Positions 7,345 through 13,018 of a stretch of DNA of 13,018 nt are shown piece after piece. The notes beneath the pieces were generated by a model, which saw nothing but the letters and a program-made list of their open reading frames with translations, ran no database searches and was not told where the DNA came from. This stretch comes from UBA3071 sp965369635 (GTDB lineage: Bacteria; Chloroflexota; Anaerolineae; UBA3071), in the NCBI GenBank assembly GCA_965369635.1, contig CBDURC010000073.1, forward strand, positions 1-13,018, given 5' to 3'. Position 1 is the first letter of the stretch, and each line of letters starts with the position of its first letter. The translations under genes and the position numbers were made by a program.

Positions 7345-8340
7345 ATGACAATGGATCGTGATGATCTTCTGGCACGCGTGGCCTGGCTCTACTATATCGA
7401 GAACCTTACGCAGCAAGACATCGGCGACCGGCTCAACATGCCCCGGGTCAAAGTGACTCGTCTGCTGAAAAAGGCCCGAGACGAGGGCATCGTCGAGTTC
7501 CGCATCGCCAAGCCGACCGCGCACCTGGAACTCGAAAGGGAACTGCGCCAGCACTTCGCTCTCAAGGATGCCTTCGTTGTACCCACCCCCCTGCAAGACG
7601 CCCATCTGCGGGCTGGTCTCGGAGAGGCTGCAGCCAGGTATCTCCAGTCCTTCTTCCGGCCTGGCCTGGTCGTGGGCCTGGGCATGGGCCGCACGTTGGC
7701 GGAGATCCCTCGCTTTGTGAAGCCCCACCCTGACGGCCAGTGCGTCTTCGTGGAAATGGTCGGCGGCGCCGGCGGAACCGATCTGGGTTTCGACACCTAC
7801 AACGTCAGTTGGAGGCTAGCGGAGTGTTGCGGCGGTGAAGCAGAGCACGTGTTCACGCCGGTCGTGGTGGAGAGCGCTGAAGCCCGCACAGCGCTGTTGC
7901 GGGATTCCCAGATTGCCGCCACTTTGCAGAGAGCAGCCCAATGCGATGTCGGCCTGGTAGGCATAGGCAGCACGGGCGAGGACATGGTCTTGTTCCAACT
8001 CGGATACTGCAACTACGACGCCGTCCGTGACCTGCGCTCCAGGGGGGCCGTGGGCGACATCATCGGACACTTCTTCGATATCTACGGGAAGCCGGTCGCT
8101 TGCGGGTTGGAGGGCCGACTGATTGCCCTCCGCTTGGAGCAACTTCATGCCATCCCCACCCTCATCGCCGTTGCCGGAGGAGTGGAAAAGACCGACGCGA
8201 TCCTGGGCGCGCTGCGCGGCGGACACGCCAACGTGCTCGTAACTGACATGGAGGCAGCGCGGGCAGTACTTGCAGCGAGTCGCGACACTGGCCCCGCTTG
8301 GGGCGGGGCTGGTCCCGCAGACTCCCGACCTGACGAATGA
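7345..8340 (+). CDS. SorC-family sugar-responsive transcriptional regulator
   Basis: A 331-residue regulator of the SorC/DeoR-like group that includes LsrR. Residues about 8-55 form the helix-turn-helix (ENLTQQDIGDRLNMPRVKVT, then RLLKKARDEGIVEFRI). The rest is the sugar-phosphate-sensing domain, with a GLGMGRTL effector loop, EMVGGAGG, VGIGSTGED and a C-terminal GGVEKTDAILGALRGG. ATG 7345 (or 7351) is chosen because the helix-turn-helix begins right after it; extending upstream would overrun the hydrolase gene. The protein normally ends near VLVTDMEAARAVLAA; the remaining tail is encoded partly by a palindromic insertion (8288-8312). It probably controls this cluster by binding a phosphorylated sugar made by the adjacent kinase, by analogy with LsrR. 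Confidence 0.9.
   Translation: MTMDRDDLLARVAWLYYIENLTQQDIGDRLNMPRVKVTRLLKKARDEGIVEFRIAKPTAHLELERELRQHFALKDAFVVPTPLQDAHLRAGLGEAAARYLQSFFRPGLVVGLGMGRTLAEIPRFVKPHPDGQCVFVEMVGGAGGTDLGFDTYNVSWRLAECCGGEAEHVFTPVVVESAEARTALLRDSQIAATLQRAAQCDVGLVGIGSTGEDMVLFQLGYCNYDAVRDLRSRGAVGDIIGHFFDIYGKPVACGLEGRLIALRLEQLHAIPTLIAVAGGVEKTDAILGALRGGHANVLVTDMEAARAVLAASRDTGPAWGGAGPADSRPDE
8288..8312. repeat. Palindromic in-frame element, copy 1 (in the regulator gene)
   Basis: The core CCCCGCTTGGGGCGGGG (8292-8308) is flanked by CTGG on both sides (8288-8291 and 8309-8312). This gives a 21-base footprint that keeps the reading frame and encodes part of the tail (TGPAWGGAGP). The 19-mer GCCCCGCTTGGGGCGGGGC (8291-8309) recurs exactly at 10871-10889. 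Confidence 0.8.
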
Positions 8341-8387
8341 TCAAAATGCGGGGGTCGTATGAGAGTCAGGATTAGTCACGAGGTTTT

Positions 8388-8409
8388 CCAATGGATAGCC
8401 AATGGATAG
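8388..8409 (+). repeat. 11-bp tandem duplication at the dehydrogenase start
   Basis: CCAATGGATAG occurs twice back to back (8388-8398, 8399-8409). Each copy carries an ATG. The first ATG (8391) is seven bases from GAGG (8380-8383) but reads a seven-residue peptide (MDSQWIE) ending in TGA 8412-8414, which overlaps ATG 8411. The second ATG (8402) is in frame with the dehydrogenase. Confidence 0.85.
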
Positions 8410-9454
8410 AATGAACGCCGTAGTCGTTCGTGGTGGCGAGCGTTTCCGCTGTGAGCGGATCAAGAAACCGGAAGCGGGGACCGGGGACATCGTGATCCGC
8501 GTAGATGCTGCAGGCATCTGCGCCGCCGATCGCAAGATCTACAGCGGCAATCATCCCTGGCAACTGCCTGATCCCTACATCCCTGGCCATGAATACGTGG
8601 GGGCCGTAGTGGAAATGGGCGAGGGAACGGCGGAAAGCACCGGTCTGAGCCTTGGCGATCGCATCACGGCGGAAGTCATCATACCCTGCCGGACGTGCCC
8701 CGCTTCAGGCGGGGCGTGCTGGTTCTGCCAGCGAGGGCTGTATCATCTCTGTGATAGACCTGGAGTGTGCGTCGGTGCCTGGGCCGAGTTCTTGAGAATC
8801 CCGTGCGGCGCCATCGTGCACCGAGTGCCAGCGCATTTGCCAGCAGAAGAGGCCGCGCTCATCGAGCCCCTCTCCTGCTCCATCCACGGCGTCCAGTTGG
8901 CCGACATCGGCCTGGACGATGCCGTGGTCATCGCCGGACTGGGCGCTATCGGCATGGGTATGCTGCAGGTGGCCCGCCTCAAGACGCCCCGCCTGCTAAT
9001 CGGCCTGGATCTCGATACTGGCTTGCTCAAGATCGCCCAGGAACTGGGTGCTGACCACGTCTTCAATCCAGCCCGAGACGACGTCGGGGCTGAGATTCGG
9101 GCCCTGACTGAAGGCCGCGGCTGCGACATCTACATCGAGGCCTCCGGCAGTCCCAGGTCCGTCCAGACGGGTCTGGATGCGCTCCGCAAAGCGGGGCGGT
9201 TGGTGATCTTCGGCGTGTATGGACAAGAGGCAACAGTGGACTTCAACCTGGTGAGCGAGTTCAAGGAGTTGGAGATCGTGGGCGGACACCTTAGCCCCCA
9301 TACCTACCCGCTAGCCATTCGTTTCCTGGCCGAGGGACTGGTCAACGCCAAGGCGATGGTCACTCACGTGTACCCCTTGGCTGAGTTCGAGAAGGCCATT
9401 ATCGTCAAGAACCAGCCAGGTGCCACTTGCATCAAGACCGTTCTGATCCCCTAG
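8402..9454 (+). CDS. Zinc-dependent polyol/alcohol dehydrogenase (MDR, erythritol/L-threitol dehydrogenase-like)
   Basis: A 350-residue medium-chain dehydrogenase. Catalytic zinc residues are Cys40 (GICAADRKIYSG) and His63-Glu64 (PGHEYVG), with EPLSCSIHGVQLA downstream. The NAD-binding GLGAIGMGML is followed by an Asp-rich strand end (LIGLDLD), favouring NAD. The closing part (DIYIEASGSP, GGHLSPHTYP, VTHVYPL) resembles mycobacterial erythritol/L-threitol dehydrogenase, so oxidation of a polyol to a ketose is likely. The structural-zinc site has Cys96, Cys99, Cys109 and Cys117, plus seven extra residues (100-106, including Cys106) from a palindromic insertion; removing them gives the canonical CxxCxxCx7C. 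The start is ATG 8402 or 8411, complicated by the tandem duplication there. The kinase follows 31 bases later and could phosphorylate the ketose. Confidence 0.88.
   Translation: MDRMNAVVVRGGERFRCERIKKPEAGTGDIVIRVDAAGICAADRKIYSGNHPWQLPDPYIPGHEYVGAVVEMGEGTAESTGLSLGDRITAEVIIPCRTCPASGGACWFCQRGLYHLCDRPGVCVGAWAEFLRIPCGAIVHRVPAHLPAEEAALIEPLSCSIHGVQLADIGLDDAVVIAGLGAIGMGMLQVARLKTPRLLIGLDLDTGLLKIAQELGADHVFNPARDDVGAEIRALTEGRGCDIYIEASGSPRSVQTGLDALRKAGRLVIFGVYGQEATVDFNLVSEFKELEIVGGHLSPHTYPLAIRFLAEGLVNAKAMVTHVYPLAEFEKAIIVKNQPGATCIKTVLIP
8694..8719. repeat. Palindromic in-frame element, copy 2 (inside the zinc loop of the dehydrogenase)
   Basis: The core CCCCGCTTCAGGCGGGG (8698-8714) has CGTG on both sides (8694-8697, 8715-8718); the match extends to CGTGC. 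Compared with copy 1 only the two central bases differ (CA for GG). The 21-base footprint encodes seven residues ending in an extra Cys, between the second and third structural-zinc cysteines. Confidence 0.8.
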
Positions 9455-9475
9455 CTCCGTGCACAGCCCCGCGAT

Positions 9476-9480
9476 AGGAG
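9476..9480 (+). promoter_or_regulatory. Ribosome binding site deciding the kinase start
   Basis: AGGAG, five bases before ATG 9486. It supports this ATG over the in-frame GTG at 9459. Confidence 0.7.
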
Positions 9481-9485
9481 ATTCC

Positions 9486-11033
9486 ATGACAGCCGAGTTG
9501 GTCTTGACCATAGATGTCGGAACGGGCAGCTCGCGGGCCTGTGTCTTCTGCCTGCGGGAGAATCGGGTCTTGGCCACCGCTTCCCAAGACAATCGCGTGA
9601 GTCACCCGCTACCACATCGGGCAGAGTTCGATCCCGCTGGCTGGTGGCGGGGCATCGTCAAGGTGATGGCCGAGGCGGTGGACAAGGCCAGTCGGTCCGG
9701 CGGCGACTACCTGGGCATCACTGCGACTAGTCTGCGGCAGGGGTTCGTCCTGCTGGACGGAAACGGTGACGCCGCCGCTCCTGGCGTGCTGAACTACGAT
9801 CGGCGCGGGGCCAACTACTGCCAGGTCATCGAGTCCTGCCTGGGCATTGAAGAACTGTATCGGCTCACCGGGCACTGGCATGCACCTGAACTCACCCTCC
9901 CCAAACTGCTGTGGTTCCGTGCTGAACGGCCGGATGTTTGGAAGCGAGTCGCCTCCTTTCTGTTCGTCCACGACTGGGTTCTCTTCGGACTGTGCGGGGA
10001 GAAGGGCACCAATTCCACGATGATCTGTGCCGGCCAGATGGGCAACGTGCAGGCCCGCACCTGGGCGAAGGAGTTGCTGCGGGAACTCAATCTGCGAACT
10101 GACATGCTGCCGCCAGCCTACGAGGCCGGCGCACAGTTGGGGGGGTTGAAAGATGATGTGGCCCGCGCTGTTGGCCTGCCGACAGGCATACCAGTGCACG
10201 TGGGCGGTGGTGACGCGCAGTTTGGGTGCTTGGGAGTGGGCGGAATGAAGTCCGGCCAAGTGGTCATCGTGGGCGGCTCCACGACGCCGATCATGATGAC
10301 GGCTGATCGTCCACTGTTCGATCCCCTGCGCTATCCGTGGGTCAGCACGCACCTGCGGCCTGGACTGTGGGCAGCAGAGACCAACGCTGGACACACCGGC
10401 ATGGTCTACAAGTGGTTCCGCGATACCTTCGGGCAGGCGCAAGTCGCCGAAGGCCGGAGGCGCGGACGTGGAGCCTACCAGATCCTGGACCAACTGGCGG
10501 CGAACGCCCCCATCGGGTCCGGCGGTCTGCTGGTGGTGGCGACCAATCCCCGCTGGGCGCAGGATACCTGGCAGCGCAAGGCGCCCTACGTGTTCTACAA
10601 CTTCAACGTGAGTCACCAACTTGGCCAGGTGGCCCGTGCGATCCTGGAAAGCGTCTGCTACGGCGTGCGGGGCAATTTGGAGCAACTGGAGAGGGTGGCT
10701 GGCGAGCGCTTCCAGACTGTGCTATTCACCGGTGGCTCAGCCGGAGCTCCGCTGTGGGCGCAGATGATGGCCGATGTGCTGGGACGCCCGCTGTGCGTGC
10801 CTCAGGTGACCGAACCGGCCGCATCGGCCGGAGCGCAACTCGTCCTATGGGGACAGGGAAGCGAGGGCCTGCCCCGCTTGGGGCGGGGCAGGCCCCGTGT
10901 GGGACGGGGCGGGCTGCCTGGACCACCGGTCACTCTCTACGAGCCTGACCCCACGCTCACGGAGCAGTACGAGCCACACTATCAAACCTATCTAGACGTG
11001 TTCGAGAAGATGCAGGAACACTTTGCCACATAA
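9486..11033 (+). CDS. FGGY-family carbohydrate kinase, LsrK-like
   Basis: A 515-residue ATP-dependent sugar kinase with the two FGGY domains. The N-terminal phosphate loop is LTIDVGTGSSRACVF. The catalytic Asp243 lies in VGGGDAQFGCLGVG, and the ATP-site motif LFTGGSAGAPLWAQMMADVL follows. From SLRQGFVLLD through GGGDAQFGCLG and the MVYKWFRDTFG segment the sequence follows E. coli LsrK (the AI-2 kinase; SMREGIVL, GGGDVQLGCLG, MRWFRDAF) more closely than xylulokinase or glycerol kinase. No lsrACDB or lsrFG genes are present, so a ketose from the cluster is the likelier substrate. Residues about 461-476 (an Arg/Gly/Pro-rich stretch) are encoded by two tandem palindromic insertions. They lie at the end of the second domain, away from the catalytic residues. 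Confidence 0.88.
   Translation: MTAELVLTIDVGTGSSRACVFCLRENRVLATASQDNRVSHPLPHRAEFDPAGWWRGIVKVMAEAVDKASRSGGDYLGITATSLRQGFVLLDGNGDAAAPGVLNYDRRGANYCQVIESCLGIEELYRLTGHWHAPELTLPKLLWFRAERPDVWKRVASFLFVHDWVLFGLCGEKGTNSTMICAGQMGNVQARTWAKELLRELNLRTDMLPPAYEAGAQLGGLKDDVARAVGLPTGIPVHVGGGDAQFGCLGVGGMKSGQVVIVGGSTTPIMMTADRPLFDPLRYPWVSTHLRPGLWAAETNAGHTGMVYKWFRDTFGQAQVAEGRRRGRGAYQILDQLAANAPIGSGGLLVVATNPRWAQDTWQRKAPYVFYNFNVSHQLGQVARAILESVCYGVRGNLEQLERVAGERFQTVLFTGGSAGAPLWAQMMADVLGRPLCVPQVTEPAASAGAQLVLWGQGSEGLPRLGRGRPRVGRGGLPGPPVTLYEPDPTLTEQYEPHYQTYLDVFEKMQEHFAT
10865..10910. repeat. Palindromic in-frame element, tandem copies 3 and 4 (in the kinase gene)
   Basis: Copy 3 core CCCCGCTTGGGGCGGGG (10872-10888) lies in a perfect 13-base-arm hairpin (10865-10877 with 10883-10895, loop TTGGG). 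Copy 4 core CCCCGTGTGGGACGGGG (10893-10909) follows after CAGG and forms its own hairpin with a GTGGG loop. Each unit again spans 21 bases. Together they encode an Arg/Gly/Pro-rich insert (LPRLGRGRPRVGRGGLP) with no counterpart in the LsrK-type family as I know it. Confidence 0.8.
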
Positions 11034-11051
11034 ACAGACTGAGATGTGTGG

Positions 11052-12077
11052 ATGAAGCAAGCACTTGTTCTAGCCGAGTTCGATTTGGACGCCATCCCGG
11101 CCCTGGAAGGACTGGGCTACGCGGTTGAACTTGCCGGATGGGGACGGGCCCATCACGCGCTGACGGAAGATGAGTTGGTCGCGCTGATCCCTGACGTCTC
11201 TCTCCTGGTCGTCGAAGTGGAACGGGTGACAGAGAAAGCGATCGCGGCAGGAGAGCACTTGGAGACCATCGCTGCTTGCCGCAGCCTGCCGGTCAACGTG
11301 GATGTGGCCGCCGCGACGGCGGCGGGGATTGCGGTGCTTAGCACCCCGGCGCGCAATGCGGAGTCGGTAGCGGAGTTCACCCTGGGATTCATCCTGACCG
11401 TGGGCCGCAACATCTGCCGCGCCGACAGACATCTACGGGAACACGGGTGGTACGTAGGCGACGAGACACCCTACTTTCACTTTCGCGGGCCTGAATTGGC
11501 GGGCAAGACTCTGGGGCTGGTGGGATGTGGAGCCATCGGACAGGCACTGGCCCGTCGAGCTTGTGCCCTGGGCATGAACGTGCTGGGAAACGATCCCTAC
11601 ATGTGCCAAGATGATCTCGGCAGCATGGTGCACCTGGCCCCACGGGACGAGATACTAGCTAGGGCCGATTTCCTCTCGCTTCACATCCCCCTGAGTGAGG
11701 AGACGCGGGGCATGATCGGAGCGGCTGAGCTAGCGCGGATGAAGCCGACCGCCTATCTGGTCAACACTGCACGTGCTGCCGTAGTCGACGAGGAAGCGCT
11801 GTACAAAGCGCTCCTGGAGCGTCGAATTGCGGGCGCGGCGTTGGACGTCTTCTGGCAGGAACCCTTGCCACCAGACAGCCCCTGGTTGGAGTTGGACAAC
11901 GTGCTCCTCACACCGCACCTGGCCGGCGCGGCCGACGATGTCAGAAAACACCATTCGGCGATGGTGGTCGAAGACGTGAGAACGCTCTTGAGCGGGGAAT
12001 CCCCCGAACGGTTGGTCAACCCTGAGGTGTTTCAAGTATCCCCATCGAGGCGTCTACCAGCTAGCCTACGAACATGA
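11052..12077 (+). CDS. D-isomer-specific 2-hydroxyacid dehydrogenase (phosphoglycerate dehydrogenase-like)
   Basis: A 341-residue NAD-dependent dehydrogenase converting a 2-oxo acid and a D-2-hydroxy acid. The Rossmann motif GLVGCGAIG ends at Gly163. The catalytic triad is Arg241 (VNTARAAVVDE), Glu270 (DVFWQEPLP) and His289 (LLTPHLAGAADD), with the usual family spacing. STPARNAESVAEFTLGFIL is the standard substrate-domain helix. ATG 11052 is chosen; GTG 11046 would add only two residues, and neither has a strong ribosome binding site. The gene lies 18 bases after the kinase, so coupled expression is likely. With the other hydroxyacid enzymes it suggests disposal of a sugar acid. The substrate cannot be named; the absence of an ACT domain argues against biosynthetic SerA of the long type. 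Confidence 0.87.
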   Translation: MKQALVLAEFDLDAIPALEGLGYAVELAGWGRAHHALTEDELVALIPDVSLLVVEVERVTEKAIAAGEHLETIAACRSLPVNVDVAAATAAGIAVLSTPARNAESVAEFTLGFILTVGRNICRADRHLREHGWYVGDETPYFHFRGPELAGKTLGLVGCGAIGQALARRACALGMNVLGNDPYMCQDDLGSMVHLAPRDEILARADFLSLHIPLSEETRGMIGAAELARMKPTAYLVNTARAAVVDEEALYKALLERRIAGAALDVFWQEPLPPDSPWLELDNVLLTPHLAGAADDVRKHHSAMVVEDVRTLLSGESPERLVNPEVFQVSPSRRLPASLRT

Positions 12078-12151
12078 TCGCTTCGCGCCCCCGAAGACCA
12101 CGCCGCACCCCCTCACGCTTCTGCCTAGCCTGTCTCTTGACGCCCTCATGA

Positions 12152-12180
12152 TTGCATCCGAGGCCAAGATGGGGTACAAT
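12152..12180 (+). promoter_or_regulatory. Sigma-70-like promoter for the hicAB pair
   Basis: The -10 TACAAT (12175-12180, five of six consensus) is 17 bases from a weak -35 TTGCAT (12152-12157). Transcription would begin near 12187, exactly at the ATG that starts the nine-residue frame before HicA. It sits in the 139-base gap after the dehydrogenase gene, so the toxin-antitoxin pair is probably its own transcription unit. Confidence 0.5.
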
Positions 12181-12216
12181 GGGAACATGATTCCCCGTCT
12201 GAAGACGAACCGCTGA

Positions 12217-12435
12217 TTGAGGGTACGGTTCGACGACATGGCATCCGTCCTGCAAGATGCGGGATTCGAAATGCGCCAATCCAGGCGTGGTACCAGTCAC
12301 TACGTGTTCTACCACGATGCTCTGGACAGGGTGGTTGTGTTAGTGACCCATGGCCAGAATGACATCTTGCCTCGTTACCAGGTGCGCAAGGCATTGACTG
12401 CACTGGATATTCTGGGATACGGCTGGGAGGAGTGA
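12217..12435 (+). CDS. hicA: HicA-type mRNA interferase toxin, 5' end probably broken
   Basis: The HicA fold is a small double-stranded-RNA-binding-like ribonuclease that cleaves mRNA. FDDMASVLQDAGFEMRQ, then RRGTSHYVFY with the conserved His28, VVVLVTHGQNDI and YQVRKALTALDIL follow the family pattern at about 72 residues. The frame begins at TTG 12217, directly after an in-frame TGA (12214-12216). Further upstream in the same frame is ATG 12187 with MIPRLKTNR, which looks like the natural N-terminus. The gene may therefore carry a nonsense mutation, or re-initiate at TTG. No ribosome binding site precedes TTG. The antitoxin gene follows directly. Confidence 0.65.
   Translation: MRVRFDDMASVLQDAGFEMRQSRRGTSHYVFYHDALDRVVVLVTHGQNDILPRYQVRKALTALDILGYGWEE
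12425..12432 (+). promoter_or_regulatory. Strong ribosome binding site for the original hicB start
   Basis: GGGAGGAG is nine bases before ATG 12442 and only two before ATG 12435. The spacing fits 12442 (MKHK), which is one base out of frame with the HicB body. This supports a single-base loss after the start. Confidence 0.6.
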
Positions 12436-12473
12436 TGGAAGATGAAGCATAAAGGCTTGGCTACTATCTGCAA

Positions 12474-12737
12474 TTGGAGTATCCAACTACCATCCGCAAG
12501 ATGCCGGATGGGATGTATTGCGCCGAGATACCGTTGCTAAAGGGTTGCGCTGCCTACGGTAAGACTGCCGACGAAGCGCTCTATGAACTGGAAGGAGTCA
12601 AAGAAACCGTTCTGGAGATACTCCTGGAAAAGGGAAAGCCGATTCCTGAGCCGACCGTACGCCTGGAAATCCCCGTCGGCGTGTTTGAGCAACTGGCGAG
12701 AAAAGAAGAACTGGCAGCCTACATTCAATACGTTTGA
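12474..12737 (+). CDS. hicB: HicB-type antitoxin, probably frameshifted near its start
   Basis: The HicB partial RNase-H fold antitoxin, which binds and neutralises HicA. Visible parts are PDGMYCAEIPLLKGCAAYGKT, ADEALYELEGVKETVLEILLEKG and a PIPEP turn, typical of HicB. The open frame starts at TTG 12474 (88 codons with stop). The same frame also reads RLGYYLQLEYP upstream back to a TAA at 12450-12452. Family members usually begin with a short Met-start and then YYLxLxYP, so the true start is probably ATG 12442 (MKHK). One A lost from the short A-run around 12451-12453 would explain the shift. It lacks the DNA-binding domain of longer HicB proteins. It is either a pseudogene, read from an internal start, or affected by a sequencing error. 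Confidence 0.68.
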   Translation: MEYPTTIRKMPDGMYCAEIPLLKGCAAYGKTADEALYELEGVKETVLEILLEKGKPIPEPTVRLEIPVGVFEQLARKEELAAYIQYV

Positions 12738-12852
12738 ACTATCGGCTGCTGAAACGAGGGGCCGAACGTCCTCAGTCGAAACGGAAGTGCCATACACCGA
12801 CCAGGACAACAGGCGTAAGGATGTTCTGAAGGATGAATGATTGGATTGAGCA

Positions 12853-12894
12853 CCTGGTCACCTGACCAGGGAAAAGACTACCCACCTGACCAGG
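12853..12894. repeat. Palindrome with duplicated arm
   Basis: CCTGGTCA (12853-12860) pairs perfectly with TGACCAGG (12863-12870). The 12-mer CACCTGACCAGG is at 12859-12870 and again at 12883-12894. The left arm can pair with either copy, giving two mutually exclusive hairpins just before the terminator. Confidence 0.7.
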
Positions 12895-12900
12895 CTCAGG

Positions 12901-12933
12901 ACTCCCCGGTTGACCGATGCGCCGGGGAGTTTT
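12901..12933 (+). terminator. Rho-independent terminator
   Basis: Perfect nine-base arms ACTCCCCGG (12901-12909) and CCGGGGAGT (12922-12930) enclose a 12-base loop and run into TTTT. It would end the hicAB transcript and anything read through from the metabolic genes. Confidence 0.8.
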
Positions 12934-13001
12934 GTATGCATACGCTCAGGCAAGTTAACAGCATTAGGGCTATTCAGTTTTCGGAGATTTTGGGGGGATT
13001 G

Positions 13002-13010
13002 TGGTATAAC
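13002..13010 (+). promoter_or_regulatory. Possible extended -10 promoter at the right edge
   Basis: TGGTATAAC has an extended -10 (TG, one base, TATAAC). No good -35 is seen at the expected distance. It lies after the terminator and could serve a gene beyond the window. Confidence 0.3.
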
Positions 13011-13018
13011 TTCACCTG

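Larger units (their letters stand above)
12738..13018. other. Gene-free region after the toxin-antitoxin pair
   Basis: No convincing gene is seen. It holds a dyad with a repeated arm (12853-12894), a strong terminator (12901-12933) and a possible promoter at the right edge. Open frames here are short and continue shadows of hicB. Confidence 0.6.

Noticed and set aside
9609..10685. Long reverse-strand open frame of 358 codons
   Set aside because: It is the antisense shadow of the kinase, which shows clear FGGY motifs; the reverse product has no recognisable domain.
10337..10948. Forward open frame of 203 codons within the kinase gene
   Set aside because: Shifted-frame shadow rich in Arg/Gly/Trp; the kinase frame is clearly the coding one.
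12859..12894. CRISPR-like direct repeats
   Set aside because: Only two 12-base copies with a 12-base gap and no array; better explained as hairpin arms.

Overview
The window is GC-rich bacterial DNA. All supportable genes lie on the + strand, tightly packed, with good Shine-Dalgarno sites and some GTG/TTG starts. The mix fits an environmental heterotroph. A Chloroflexota-like source is possible, because of the dispersed 'gcggatgaacacgga' type repeat and the carbohydrate-cluster style, but no phylogenetic marker is present and this guess is weak.

Layout. 1-400: unidentified partial or broken coding sequence. 411-5125: first block, with a beta-hydroxyacid dehydrogenase, a LarA-type (lactate racemase family) nickel-pincer enzyme and a cytoplasmic GH42 beta-galactosidase. 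5126-5542: gene-free spacer with a dispersed inverted repeat and a short tandem repeat. 5543-12077: second block, with a D-tagatose/D-psicose 3-epimerase-type isomerase, a divergent nucleoside hydrolase, a SorC-family regulator, an EltD-like zinc polyol dehydrogenase, an LsrK-like FGGY kinase and a D-isomer-specific 2-hydroxyacid dehydrogenase. 12152-12737: a promoter and a HicA/HicB toxin-antitoxin pair whose 5' ends both look damaged. 12738-13018: nested dyads, a strong terminator and a possible promoter for a gene beyond the window.

The metabolic genes read as a catabolic island for a galactoside, polyol or rare sugar and for sugar acids. GH42 would release a monosaccharide. The dehydrogenase would oxidise a polyol to a ketose. 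The 3-epimerase would interconvert ketoses and the FGGY kinase would trap the product as a phosphate. LarA and the two hydroxyacid dehydrogenases would handle 2-hydroxy acids, and the SorC protein would sense a phosphorylated intermediate. This chain is inferred from families and proximity. No transporter, aldolase or LarBCE cofactor gene is in the window.

The most unusual signal is a family of 17-bp GC-rich palindromes (core CCCCGCTT-NN-GGCGGGG) inserted inside three consecutive genes: regulator, dehydrogenase and kinase. In each gene the footprint is a multiple of 21 bp, so the frame is kept. Two copies have 4-bp flanking direct repeats, and one sits inside the structural-zinc cysteine loop of the dehydrogenase. 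This resembles in-frame palindromic elements such as the Rickettsia RPEs.
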